Source: Siderastrea radians (lineage: Eukaryota; Cnidaria; Anthozoa; Scleractinia; Rhizangiidae). Taken from it: a stretch of DNA of 64,000 nucleotides. This document shows positions 11,736 through 22,904 of the stretch, in pieces. Positions within the stretch are counted from its first letter, which is position 1. Each line of letters begins with the position of its first letter. The notes beneath the pieces are model-generated. The model was not told the origin of the DNA, ran no database searches, and saw nothing but the letters and a program-made list of their open reading frames with translations. The DNA is taken from positions 26,744,429 to 26,808,428 of the forward strand of contig OZ024900.1 in the NCBI GenBank assembly GCA_964017195.1. Direction: 5' to 3'. The position numbers and the translations under genes are program-made.

Positions 11736-11769
11736 GCGTCTGCGGTCACACCGCTCACGCATAGACTGA

Positions 11770-13074
11770 CCCGAGGAATTCCGAAGATTAACGAAGATTT
11801 CCGAATTTTTCCGAAGACCTTTGCGGATCACCCAAAGACAAAATGACAAAAATAAAATAAAAAATTACATTGGTGTCCTTTAGATCGACAAAGATTTGAT
11901 TTTGAATATTTCAATTCAATTATTGAAGTTGTTGTAACTCATGCGAGATTTGCATTATAACTCTCGACAAACCGATGTGACGTCTAGAAGTGAAATTCTG
12001 GGGGTGGGCATCCGGAATAATAATTCAATTCACCATATAACACGTCACGGTCGCGATAACTTACTCTTGGGCATTGCGTGACAGATTTTGCAGACTGCTA
12101 AACGTCTATAGGATTTATTTTGTTTCCGTAAGGGCTGTTCCTTTTCAATTTATGTAGCATGCACCATCGCATTTTCTCAATAAGTGCCCCACTTGCTGTT
12201 ACTGTACGAACTGGGCAAAGAAACACCGCCGCTTCTTCTAAAGACCAATTAGAAAAATGTTTGAATAGTTTTGAGAAGTAAGTTGTAACTCAAGGTTTAT
12301 CGCAACGTATAAAGTTGGTTTATTGAGGGAGCACACGAACTTTGCAAAGCTCAAGGAAATGTGATATGTACTCTCATCGTTGATATTTTCCTTTTTTCGT
12401 TTACTGAATTTTTTCTCTTAAAGTCTAACTAGATCTTGTGAAAGTAAATAAAATACTTGTTCCTTTTCTTGCTATAAGAGTGTAAACTCGTTCGATCCAT
12501 TTGCTCCCGGGTTACGTTGTGACATCCCACATTATAAGCCCTCAGATACCTCTACAAAATTATAGTGAGTACTTTTTTGCTGGAGCACATTTCTCCTACT
12601 CATTTATCTTCCGAGCTACGCTCTTTTGTTAACCATTGGCAGTAGCGTAGCAGAAAGAAAAATTGTCTACTTCTGAAGAGTTCATTTTAATTGGACTTTA
12701 GAGAATGAAGTAAATTCTTCAGTTGTCACTTTGTATTCCTGATTAATTTTACTTTTCAACGTCTGTTTCTTGCATTTTAGATCTATTAAATTCGTGAAAG
12801 GCGTGGGAAAAAACAAACAAACAAACAAACAACCAGTACCTCCCTCTTCGCAGGCCTGCACTAACTCCGGACTGGAGGAAAATTGTTGTGTACAGAAAAA
12901 ACCCAGAGCCACTCTCCGGGTTCGCTCGAGAATTCTGCGATCTTAAGCAATATAAACTTGGACGTTCACGCTGTTTGTCACACGCATGAATATGCTGGGC
13001 ACGCTTACTTCATTGTAATTGCCAACGGGGCGTGGGTAGGGGGGAACGACCGTTCTAAGGCGCTAGTTTTAACC
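11770..13074. other. No gene; one AAAC microsatellite
   Basis: No ORF or repeat of note apart from an (AAAC) run at 12808-12832. Confidence 0.45.
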
Positions 13075-13612
13075 TATTTTCCAGGGCTTTTTCTGAGCCT
13101 GAGGGGGGCCTCGAAGTGCCCCCCCCCCCATAGATCTTAAAAAGTATCAATGCTGTTGTAATGAAACTTGGTACGTTTTTAGCACTTCATTAGTTTAACA
13201 GATTGGGCTTATGACGTGTAATGATGTCACAATGACGTCACAAACTAGCCATCTTGAAGTTTGAGGCCGCCATCTTGAATCCCCAGTCTACAGTAATACA
13301 GTTGACAATGATGACATCGAAAAATATATCACTTTGTTCTAAGAAACATACTTAATCAAAACAAGCACAACAAAGTAAAGGATTATCTTCTTCCTACAAA
13401 CGAAGGAGAATACACTGAAAAAGACTAAAAAGACAGAAAATAGTCAAAATACACTCCTGACTAGACACGTCACTGACACAGGAAATTTTCCTCTGATCAA
13501 TTTTAGGAAAAGTCGCGAGATTTGGTGATTATCTGTCCAGCCTTTTTAAAGTTATAATTCGTTAAAGTCGGCGCGGGCACAATGTACTCCCCCCCCCCCC
13601 CAGGCTAAATAG
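13075..13612 (+). repeat. Dispersed repeat B, copy 1 (C-tract bounded, about 540 bp)
   Basis: Begins with GGGCTTTTTCTGAGCCTGAG and a C-run near 13121-13131, and ends with a C-run near 13590 followed by AGGCTAAATAGGGT. Nearly the whole length aligns to 39862-40433 on the same strand, including TAATGAAACTTGGTACG, TTCTAAGAAACATACTTAAT and GGTGATTATCTGTCCAGCC. Contains ATGACGTCAC and GCCATCTTGAA motifs. No protein frame survives in both copies. Confidence 0.8.
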
Positions 13613-13898
13613 GGTCAAGTCTTGTTGCAGCACATCTTGGGAAATTTATACAACAGCAAAATTGCGACAAGGTCCAAAAAAAGAAGAAAACCGTCATCGG
13701 TTGTGCACGCACTGCGTGCCTATGTTTGTTTGCGTAAACAGGAAATTTATAGGTCAAAGCGTGTTGAACAAATTTGCATAGTTGCAAATGCAACTATAGT
13801 TGCTTCTTGTAATTTGAAACTTCGGAATGTAACGCAACGCTCAAAACATCTCGAACCGAACGCAAGATTAACAACAAACCATTCTAATAGAGACCTGT

Positions 13899-14801
13899 TG
13901 GGCCGATTATTTAAACGAAGCCTAAGTTAGACGTTGTTTAAGGCTAAATCGAGGTTTAGACGACGACTCCATAATCCACGGCTAACTGGATTCTAAATCG
14001 CATTATTTGAACGCCGATGAGCCGGAGTTCACGAAGACCACGTTCAGACGACGTCTAACAAGTGTACCTATTGTTCTGACATCATGCATGCGTGCTACTC
14101 CCAGAGGAACTCTATTGTCTTGCTACTACATACATAATGTAGTATAGAGCTGTGCGGAAATATTTTCAAGAAATTTTACTTACGTTTTTAAAGGAAATGA
14201 AAAAATGGAATCACATATCTCTTAAATTCAGTTCAGAGGTTCAAGAAGTGTATAAAAATAAAAATTAAGAAACAAGTTAACTGCAAAGGGCTAGAATCAG
14301 TGAAAATAAAAAACGATTAAACGACGTCTAAACCTACTCAGGAGCAGGTCTAACTTGCTATTTAACAATTGGATTATGAGCTCGAGATTTCTATCGCGTG
14401 ATAGTTGATGAGGCCGAAGGCCGAATCAACTATCACGCTTAGAAATCGAGAGCGAATGATCTAATTGTTTTAGTATAAATCTACTAGACGTTCAAAACTT
14501 AACAGCAGACACTACATGTTTTTTATTGAAAAATGATATAAACAGGTCACAACGCGCGCGGTGCTCACTCTACTCACTATCTACAACAGAATAGATAGTG
14601 AGTAGCGTAGCCAATCAGAGAACAGCATTAGTGATAGAACGCTAGTAGATTTATACTAATGTTTGTTAGTCCACGGTTAAACTTCGTCTAGACGCGGCTT
14701 ATGATAAACGTTGTTTAAATAATTGGAATCGCGGGCTAAATCCCGATTTAGACCACGACTTTCTTAGCCGTGGTCTAAACTTCGTTTAAGTAATCGGCCC
14801 A
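13899..14801. mobile_element. Inverted-terminal-repeat element with nested MITE
   Basis: TGGGCCGATTATTTAAACGA at the left is mirrored by TCGTTTAAGTAATCGGCCCA at the right. Longer, degenerate pairing continues inward through repeated GTTTAG/CTAAAC blocks. The interior is noncoding and holds a second inverted pair (AGTATAAATCTACTAG at 14471-14486 and its mirror at 14642-14657) plus strong hairpins at 14393-14441 and 14565-14605. The superfamily is unknown; the TIRs carry many CTAAAC-type subrepeats. Confidence 0.72.
14470..14660. mobile_element. Nested small inverted-repeat element
   Basis: TTAGTATAAATCTACTAG and its mirror CTAGTAGATTTATACTAA bound about 190 bp, including a CTACTCACTATCT...AGATAGTGAGTAG hairpin. 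It is probably an insertion into the surrounding element at 13899-14801. Confidence 0.5.
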
Positions 14802-14994
14802 TTGAATTTTGAAAGCGTGATGAATTTATCTAGGTTTAGGGTTTTGTTTTTGTTTTGAAGAAAAGAGGGGTATCAACTTGAAAAGGTAGGCGGAAATTAA
14901 ATGTTGAAACCTGTTATCAAATATTTCTGTTAGCAGTTTTTCAAAGACCGTCGTTGTAACTTTATTTTCATTTCTTGTGACTATCGGATCAGCA

Positions 14995-15215
14995 GTAGCC
15001 TTTGTTGTCTTTGTTTACTTTTATGACACACTCGATAATTACCCGGTATGCTGTCTATGCAAGTTGTCTTTGTTTTATACTCTCTTGTTTTATTTATAAA
15101 ACTATAGCCAGTTACTGGTAATTTTTTTCTGAATTCATGTTTGTACAACAACGCCAAACATAGCAGAGCTAGTGGCTTATGTTTCTTCCGTCCACAACCA
15201 TAGTTTTTGCGCCAG
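14995..15215 (+). repeat. Dispersed repeat A, partial copy
   Basis: The block AACGCCAAACATAGCAGAGC, with TAGTGGC and a CCGTCCACAACCATAGTTTT-like continuation at 15153-15210, aligns to 23505-23580 and 56270-56345. Only part of repeat A is present. Confidence 0.5.
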
Positions 15216-15229
15216 TCCAAGAAAAAAAA

Positions 15230-16490
15230 GAGAACGATCGAGGCGCGAGGTCACGTGCAAGGACAAGTAGAGAAATTACTACGGTAACGCGGCCGGGATA
15301 GCCCAAGCCTGCTTAGAGAGTGGTTCGGGTTAGAAGTATTGTCTACTTTTCCCACGCCTTTTACGACTTGAATACATCAAAAATTTAAGAAACCGACGCG
15401 TCGGAGTATGTTGTCTTTGAAGAAAAGGGAAATGAAGAGCTTTATTCACTTTGCGTGCAATTTTAATGTCACGCCATAATTAACTTCACGTAGTCACGCT
15501 GCTCTTCACCCGGTTTGTATGATAACTGATTATGCTGATTCCTTGCTCTGGCGAAGACGTGTTAGATTAACCGCAAGCGGGAAGGGGAAGGCCACAAAAC
15601 GTCATTGGCTCTGCACGCATTGTGTGCTGATGTTTAAATGTGACTTCGGTTGTCAGTCCCAGCCGGTCAAAAAAGGTTGACAAATTCTCAAATGAAATTA
15701 AATTCTCAAATCTTACAAAACCCTACAATCCCGTTGCAGCAAAATTTCCGGTGTTTAGGTAGCCATTCTTATTTACACTAAAAGTAAAGTCTTACGAGAG
15801 TTTTTTTGAGGCGCAATTGCTCACTCTTAGTGACCTTAGTTCAGTCTCATCCACAGAACTATGTGATAGCCTTGATCTTCAAATTCACCAGCCTCTGTTA
15901 GGAATCCACTTGTCTACAACCGAATCTCCTTCAACAACATGATAGACAGGATGCATGTAAGCAGTGGCACATGACTAGAAAAATCAGCCAAAAGAAACAA
16001 GGTTATTGTAATAACCAATATACTAACATCAAACGTAACAAGATTGTAACCAAGGTGTCTTCGGGTCCAAGATGGAGTAGCCTGTTCCAGGCTCCAAGAC
16101 AGTCGGAAAAGCGGATCGAGAAAACAAACTGGCGCGAAAAAAGCGTGGCGGCTAGGAAGAGACTAGGCGTGGGAGCCAGTAAGCGTTGTTTTAAATACCT
16201 CATACTGGTATACCAGCTCCTGGTATACCCTATGATCGGTAAATTTTGACAGTTTACATCAACACTTACGTCAATCACTTGGCTTCACGCGCGCAGAAGA
16301 GTCAAAACATGGCGAGCGTGTCAGACGCCATCCTCGGAGACCCAGGGGCAGATAGTCGGGGCGAGAGGCAGATAAAAGGGGCGAGATAGGTGTGAGCGAA
16401 AGTTTAAAAGGCGGGCGGGAACAGCCCCTGGGAGGATACCTTGAACGGACCAGTTCAAGAGCCCACTTGCGTTCTTGCTTCTGATTGAGC
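15230..16490. other. Repeat-derived spacer, no gene
   Basis: Contains phrases common to coral repeats (CCTGTTCCAGGCTCCAAGAC near 16082, CCTCGGAGACCCAGGGGCAG near 16331) but no frame resembling a protein. It is probably an overlap of old MITE fragments. Confidence 0.35.
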
Positions 16491-16494
16491 ACAA

Positions 16495-17185
16495 ATTTTG
16501 AGGAATTGTATATTTTGTGCCCAATCAGCAATCAGCTTATTTCACCGTTCCTGTCGTGACGTCTTATACAGAGTGCTAGCTAGCTAAATCTTTTACCCAG
16601 ATCTCATGCACTCGTGCGTACTTAAAATTAAGTTTCTATCTCGCCCGTTCGATACGCCTACCCTGATCGAAAAAAAAGTTTTCGATAGTAATATGCGAAC
16701 CCACAAAGCCGATAAATCGAGAAATTTGGAAAGGGTACTCAAGGAAAAAGAAACAAGTGTGAAAATCAGATTGAGATATTGTAAAAAGTTTAGAAAACTT
16801 TTAGAAGCGTGCAATTAGGATTTACGTGCGATCCACAACACGACTTTGCGTTTGCTCCAAACTGCACGCTTCTAAAAGTTCACACCTAGGGAATGAACTG
16901 TTCACAACACCTCTATCTGATTTTTCGTACTTGTTTTCTTTTTTCCTTGAGTACCCGTTTCAAATATCTCGATTTCTCGGCTTTGTGGATTCGCAAATTA
17001 TTATTGAAAACTTTCTTCGATGAGAGGCCTATCGAACGGGCGAGATAGAGAGTTGATTTCAGTATTCACAAGTGCACGAGAACTGGGTAAAAAGTTTAGC
17101 AAAATTACACTCTGTATAAGACGTCACGAAAGGAACGGTGAAATAAGCTGATTGCTAATTTGGCACAAAAAGTACGATACCTAAA
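16495..17185. repeat. Foldback repeat with about 325-bp arms
   Basis: The left arm 16495-16815 pairs with the right arm 16858-17185 around a roughly 42-base centre. Shared blocks include CAGCTTATTTCACCGTTCC, GACGTCTTATACAGAGTG, CTATCTCGCCCGTTCGATA, GAGTACCC and CACGCTTCTAAAAGTT. The left arm keeps an uninterrupted 70-codon frame at 16606-16818, rich in Lys/Arg near its end (RVLKEKETSVKIRLRYCKKF), whereas the mirrored arm has stops. Whether that frame was ever translated is unknown. Confidence 0.75.
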
Positions 17186-17464
17186 AATTTGATTTTTGAT
17201 TTGATTAATTCATGCGACAGGCACGCTGGAATTTGACATGTTTCCCGATTTGCATAAACCGCTCCCATGCAACGGATTCTCACATTGTTCAATTATTACT
17301 TCTGCTTTTCTAACGCAATCACCTCTTTTCAGTCCCATCAAAATGCTCAAAGTTTCTTTTCCTTGTTCTGATTTGTTTCGAAAAGCTGGTAGTGGAGAGA
17401 AAAGAAGAGAAAAATTTAAAAATCAGATGACCGTTGAGATACAGTTCGGATATGCCTGTCAAAT

Positions 17465-17902
17465 CATAGGACGCCCAAGCTTAATATTTGAATATTATTA
17501 AAAATGGCTTTTCAAGATCTAAGACTTTGTATGGGATTTCGAATCGACCATTTTGAGCAATACATAACAGCGAACTAACTGAATAAAGTTCATGAAACAT
17601 TACATGGTGTTGTTTGCTATCCTTAGAGCGCATTTTGAGCAATTTTAGGTCCATTTACTTTGCTGTGTATTAGTACATGTATAATACACAGCAAAGTAAA
17701 TGGACCTAAAATTGCTCAAAATGCGTTGAAGGATAGCAAACAACGTAACACCATGTAATGTTTCATGAACTTTACTCAGTTAGTTCGCTGTTATGTATTG
17801 CTCAAAACGTTCGACTCCAAATCCCATACAAAGTCTTATATTTTGCGATTTTAAAACGCCATTTTTAATAATATTCAAATATTATGCTTGCTCGTCCTGT
17901 GG
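17465..17902. repeat. Long near-perfect hairpin, arms about 205 bp
   Basis: The two halves mirror each other around 17683 (TTAGTACATGTATAA) with few mismatches and small indels. Paired blocks include AATATTTGAATATTATTAAA, GACTTTGTATGGGATTT, CATAACAGCGAACTAACTGA and TCCATTTACTTTGCTGTGTA. No ORF. The transcript would form one of the longest stems in the window; consistent with a foldback or hairpin MITE. Confidence 0.85.
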
Positions 17903-17962
17903 TCAAATTCCCACGTGCCTGAGGCATGATGTCTTGCATTCGTCCAATCAGTATTCGGCTAA

Positions 17963-18280
17963 AGGCGCTGTTACACTAGGCAATCTTTCTTGCAACTTGT
18001 CTCGCAATTTTGTTGCGAAACAAGTTGCAGGAAAAATTGCCCAGTGTAACATACCCTGAAATGAACATGTCTCGCAACATTTTTGTTGCCGCAGTCGTTG
18101 CGAGAAGTAGAAGTCAATTCTACTTTTCGCAACGATCCTTGCAACGCTGCAACGAATTTCTCCAGCATTAAGTAGAGGTGTTACACTAGGCAACGTTGCG
18201 TGCAATTTTGTGCAACTTTGTTGCGTGCAACAAAATTGCGGGACAAGTTGCAAGAAAAATTGCCTAGTGTAACAGCGCCT
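17963..18280. mobile_element. PIF/Harbinger-like MITE with TAA duplication
   Basis: AGGCGCTGTTACACTAGGCA is mirrored by TGCCTAGTGTAACAGCGCCT, and the element is flanked on both sides by TAA (17960-17962 and 18281-18283). It is 318 bp, noncoding, with internal repetition of TTGTTGCG / CGCAACAA blocks and a second copy of the TGTTACACTAGGCAA end at 18180. A three-base TWA duplication is typical of PIF/Harbinger elements. Confidence 0.82.
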
Positions 18281-18289
18281 TAATGGATT

Positions 18290-19542
18290 GAGTTTCATTT
18301 TGAATATTTCATTCTTCGTTTGAAAAGTGGAATATTGAATCGAATCATTAAATCAATATTCCAATGGTCAACTTGAGATTTTTATTCTATGGGGGTACGC
18401 TTGACCTGTCTCGACTGTCAAGCGAACGTCGAGGACTCGAAGTTTACAAACTAGTCGTCACGTGTCCTACTTCTCGAGTTCTGTTCGCTAAAGGCGAACT
18501 CCCCTTGGCGAAGTGCTTGACATTCGTTTCCAGGCGATCCATTCTTTCCAGGCGACATGAAATTCCAACAATCAAAACTTGCAGTATGAATCCAGGTTAT
18601 GTCACGCGGACTTCAAATAACAATAGACATTTGCAGCATTTCGCGTGTTTCAGGTTATGTCACATGGACTTCAAATAGCAATCGAAATTTGCAGAAAATG
18701 TATACAATGTGTGAGCCTGCAGGATATACCAGATTATAGAGCAAACTTAACTGTTTTTCAATACCTTAACAGTTCTCCTAATTGTAGAAACTAGCGGTAG
18801 TACATATTTGATTGTTTTAAAATTTTGGATTTTACCAAAACTGTTTATAGCCTTAGCATGTGATTGACTTTACTATATTTGTCTTTTCAGTTAAATTTAT
18901 ATAGGGCTGTTCTGATAATTTTCAGTAAACTGACGATGGCATACAATATAAGTCACGCCGAAACGTCTTTTAAAAGTTGTCTTGGGAAATGGCCATTTAA
19001 AGTTTCCTAGCTAACCAAACCAAAATTACGTGTCAGATTTGAGCCAAATCGGTGATCCACCAAGTCCAGCCGAAGTTCGAATCTTAGAGACAATGACTTT
19101 CAAGTTGTGTTCATAACTGAGATGACTGAGATGTTCTGCGAAGCAGGTGACTACAAACAACTACGTGCTAAACTCCACACCCTCTGAAAATAGTAGATAT
19201 GCTTCTGGGGTCTCTAATTCACTGTTCTCAAGACTTTTTCAGTCAAAACCATAAATAATAACCCTAGCAGCTACAAGTCGTTGTTCACTGGTCTTGCATG
19301 TGTCCATGTAAGAGCATGTAATCTCAAATAATGAAAGCACGAAGCATTAATGGGTGATTCCGTGGCATGGTTGTTACATTTAATTATAAGCTGATAGTCA
19401 AATTTTACACCTAAACACCTATGTAAAATGAGTGTCTCCGAATCTTTTGTCTTGTATTAGGATCAACCAAGTTATTGGGATGCATCAACCAAACCCTCGT
19501 TCACTTTTACTTGCCAAAGGTCAGGAGAATATGGCCTTTCTT
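18290..19542. other. No gene; possible retroelement 3' end near 18930
   Basis: No protein frame recognised. CTGACGATGGC followed by GCCGAAACGTC at 18930-18967 resembles the motif at 25437-25475 and may mark a retroelement terminus. Confidence 0.35.
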
Positions 19543-19618
19543 TAAGGGGTACTACGATCAAAAATCACTTTTGATTTTTTTCGGATTTCGAAACTATGTT
19601 TGCTACACACTCCCCACG

Positions 19619-20021
19619 CAAAATTTTAAGCTTTAATTTTGAGAAGAAGACTGTTTATTTAAACTGCAATGTTCCGATTAACTGGTCCGCAATTATTAAA
19701 CCGGAAAGGAGACAATGGCGTCATTCATTCGAGAGCTGTAGAATGTAGTGAGTGAACACAGCTTATAAATCAATGTAAAGAAGATCCTCGCAGTTCAAAT
19801 ATATGAATTTCATATATTCATACAGCTTATAAATTATGCAAAACACGAGTTTGAGAGTCTGAAAGGTCAAAACTCCCGTGCTGCATACTTATAAGCCACT
19901 TTCACGCACAATACATTCTAATGCTCTTGAGTGAATGACGTCATTGATAATGGCGGACCATTAAATCTGAAAATTGCAGTTTTGTATTAACAGTCTTCTC
20001 AAAATTAAGGCTTAAAATTTC
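19619..20021. mobile_element. Hairpin MITE nested in the left arm
   Basis: AAAATTTTAAGC, then TTTAATTTTGAGAAGAAGAC at the left, pair with GTCTTCTCAAAATTAAGG and CTTAAAATTT at the right. The segment is absent from the mirror arm near 21600, where the flanks run together, so it inserted after the arms formed. Noncoding, about 400 bp. Confidence 0.65.
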
Positions 20022-20269
20022 ACTTGGGAATAGCCTGCTTGCGGGCGGTTTGTGGGTATTTTTATCGCGGAAAACGCTGAGTTCGCGATCGCCGGCGCCA
20101 TCTTGGACGCTCGCGAAAATCGGTCTGGGGCGAGTGACAAAGCAAGGGGAAGGGGGTCAGGGGAGCGAGAGAAACCCGTCTTCTGCGAGTCGCAGGTTTT
20201 GACTTCGTCCGCCGGCAGACGAGGCATTTTGATTGGTCGATTTACTTTTAATTATCGTCAGTTTGGAGT

Positions 20270-20506
20270 CACGCAGAAGAAGCAGATCAGTGAGACAAAA
20301 TTATGCGGAGAAGCAATCGAGCGAGCGTTAGATTTTTTAAAATCGAAAGATAGAAACGCTGTTTTGAAGCCTGAGCAAAGGCAAGCTTCGAGCAGTCTGC
20401 AAAAAGGTAAAGATGTCCTGGCTATTCTGCCTACTGGCTTTGGCAAAATCATGATTTTTACTGTCTTCGTAATCGCAAAGAGGGAGAGCTGTAGAGCTCA
20501 CTGCTG
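20270..20506 (+). pseudogene. RecQ-like DNA helicase fragment
   Basis: The frame shows LKPEQRQASSSLQKGKDVLA followed by the Walker A region ILPTGFGKIMIF, the N-terminal motifs (0 and I) of RecQ-family 3'-5' DNA helicases. The residue after the P-loop lysine is isoleucine instead of serine or threonine, which would weaken Mg-ATP binding. The reading frame ends about 20 residues later, before the DEAH box. Only about 80 of the usual 600 or more residues remain. Multicopy helicase Q-like genes occur in corals; this looks like a captured 5' piece. Confidence 0.7.
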
Positions 20507-21418
20507 AGAACGTTAGCAGAGTACTGGAGGAGCCAGCCGAGTTTATTCACAGTTCCACCGAACAAGTGTTGCACATTTGTGGTTAAATATACCGATTGTT
20601 TTATAACGAACTCAATCAGTTTACTTTATTCAAGCGAACTTACGCTGAAGTATGTCGCTTGCTAAAAGAAACTTCAAACACACGTTCTCTGTTAAGAACT
20701 GAAAGCGATGTACATGTTTCGCTGCTAATGTCGCGGGGATTTAATGAAAACTTCAAACACAATCTCAATCAACTTGTTTGTGGTGTTCGAACTAACGGGT
20801 AAATGTGCTGCACGTGAATTGTAACACTCGGTCAGTTGGTTTTCGTGTTTTACTGACAACAAAGCCAAAGAAATTTGGTAAAAGACGTCACGACTGCAAA
20901 CGAATTGAAAAGTACGGTCGATTGCGTTGTAACTAGACTTGCCCACAAGTCTAGCTTAGAGGGCTATTTTTCAGCTGTGCAGTTGAATACAGGCGTTGTA
21001 TAATAGACCGCGAACACGGAGCAATCTAAAGGATACAAGTGGAATGTAGAATACACTGGAAAGAAAAGACTCAAAGCGGTATCAAAATATCCAGCCTTAT
21101 CACTGTATTTCGCCGATATGAAAAATCTGACAAGCACGCTACACGTGAGTTTGTTTTGAATTATACGCTTACAGAACATGACTGATGGCCTGTCACAGGC
21201 CAATGATTCTATTAAGTGATATAGAATGTGTTGAGGTGACACCGGTGACTCGCAGAAGACGGATTTTCGGGAAGGTGGTTTTTCTCTCGCTCCGCCTGCC
21301 CCCTCCCCTTAGCTTTGTCACTCGCCCCAGACCGATTTTCGCGCGCGTCCAAGATGGCGCCGGCGATTCGGAACTCCGCGTTTTCCGCGATAAAAACACC
21401 CACAAACCGCCTGCAAGC

Positions 21419-21561
21419 GGAATTACCTCGTTGTAAGAACCTGACAAGATTTTGTTTGCTTGTTAGCTTTTGTTTTGCTGTTCAGTATTGTTTAAAATGT
21501 TTTTGTTTCCTTTGTTTTACATCATCCGTGAGTTTCACAGGTTCTTACACCGAGGTAAAGC
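21419..21561. mobile_element. MULE-type MITE with 9-bp target duplication
   Basis: TTACCTCGTTGTAAGAACCT at the left is mirrored by AGGTTCTTACACCGAGGTAA at the right. CCTGCAAGC occurs at 21410-21418 and again at 21562-21570. The mirror arm of the host element at 20036 has a single, uninterrupted equivalent, serving as an empty site. A nine-base duplication suggests a Mutator-like (MULE) element. Confidence 0.8.
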
Positions 21562-21724
21562 CCTGCAAGCAGGCTAGCTTGGGAAGTGTTTTATTAGTGA
21601 ACAAAGTTTCGAAATCTGAAGAAAAAACCCAGTGAGTTTTGATCGTAGTACCACTTTAAAAACCTACTGGCGCGATTGTTTATGTTATAAATGATTATTA
21701 TATTAAAGGTTGCTACTGGGTAAT

Positions 21725-21753
21725 AAAACCTGTGTCAACTTGACACAGGTTTT
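21725..21753. repeat. Perfect 29-nt palindrome
   Basis: AAAACCTGTGTCAA, one C, then its exact mirror TTGACACAGGTTTT. In RNA this is a 14-bp stem with too small a loop; more likely a cruciform or the remains of a tiny inverted element. Confidence 0.8.
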
Positions 21754-22306
21754 AAGGCACAAGCTGCACACGGTTTGACAAAAGAGCAAGATAGAAAGTA
21801 CGGTACCTACACGAGGGATGAGCAAAACTATGACGAATTGTCTTCAACTACTCAATACTCATTACACTCACGTGATAAGGAATCATCTTCAGAAATGACC
21901 CAATCGGGTAGAGGGACACATCTAAAGCCCCGTCAACTGCTTGTACTATCCCAACTTCTTGACTCATTTTCACAAGCCTGCAACAATTCTAGCATTAAAA
22001 TATGGAACTTTTTCATATATTTTGTTAATTATTCATTGAGAACCCACGATATTTACAACTCACAATTTACAAAACCAGTAATTACGCTAACAAACAACAG
22101 CAACAAAAAACTTACAAATTGATACTAAAATACTAACGTCACAATGTTTTCATTGTTTATGTATATACATATTATTTAAGGAAAGAAAATGGGAAAAAAA
22201 ACTGAAAACCAGTCAGCCGTGTTGTCCCTTCACAACATGCCACAATTTTCAATACGATATTGTTCTAATAGCTTAGATATGAATTCTTCTAAATCAGGTT
22301 TCTTCG

Positions 22307-22670
22307 TCAATTTCTTACAGGTATATAGATATTTCCTTTGTAATGAAATTTGTAGCCATAGTCTGCTTTTGTGGGGATTCGATAATTGTGAAAAAAGGAG
22401 CCTTCAAAAGAGTTGAATAGAATTTGTATGTTGGAGAGTTGTAACTTTGTGTTGTGAAAATCATGAAACCACCGCATGGTTTTAGTAAAAAAGTTAGTCG
22501 TTTCATTACAGTATATAAAAGTATGTTCTATTGAATCCCAATTTGGACATAAGGAGCATGTGTCGTCATTGATCAGATTATATTTCTTCAATTCGTTCTT
22601 AGACGGAATTATCCTGTGCAGGACTTCAAAAGAAAATTGTCCAAGTTTGTTTTCATATACCTATTTTAAA
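22307..22670 (-). pseudogene. LINE reverse-transcriptase C-terminus with zinc knuckle
   Basis: The minus-strand frame reads VLHRIIPSKNELKKYNL, then DTCSLCPNWDSIEHTFIYC. The C-x2-C...H-x4-C pattern is the zinc-binding segment (zf-RVT) that follows the RT domain in many LINE clades. The 5' part ends in a stop near 22665, and nothing of the RT core remains. It is a small dead fragment. Confidence 0.7.
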
Positions 22671-22904
22671 CCTTCTACTTTTTCAACACTACCATTATAT
22701 TAGGAGGTACCCACACAGGCACTAAAGTAAAGACTATTTGTTGCAACTAAGTGATACGTTTTAGCAAAGAATTGATAATGGGGTAATGAATGTGCTGAAA
22801 AAGACTGAAAAGACAGTCCACGTTTGCTTCAAATAAAATTCAAGGGGCACTATGGTCATGAAAATTGTCCTCCTTTTCTTCATTAATCCAAAAATTCCTT
22901 TATA

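Larger units (their letters stand above)
19543..21657. mobile_element. 2.1 kb inverted-repeat element around a helicase fragment
   Basis: The left end TTTAAGGGGTACTACGATCA and the right end TGATCGTAGTACCACTTTAA mirror each other. Further in, 20035-20225 mirrors 21240-21420 (TTTGTGGGTATTTTTATCGC, GGCGCCATCTTGGACG, CGGTCTGGGGCGAGTGACAA). The arms therefore form a long TIR, interrupted on the left by a 400-bp hairpin (19619-20021) and on the right by a small MITE (21419-21561). The interior carries a RecQ-like helicase fragment and otherwise noncoding DNA. No transposase was recognised. Confidence 0.7.

Noticed and set aside
11420..11849. Several Gly/Cys/Pro-rich ORFs
   Set aside because: They are readings of the GGAACA-CCC minisatellite and have no family resemblance.
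14393..14441. TTGATGAGGCCGAAGGCCGAA inside a hairpin looks like a hammerhead ribozyme core
   Set aside because: The flanks pair with each other to give one simple stem, there is no separate stem I and III or cleavage triplet, and the conserved C before UGAUGA is U. It is the centre of a MITE palindrome.
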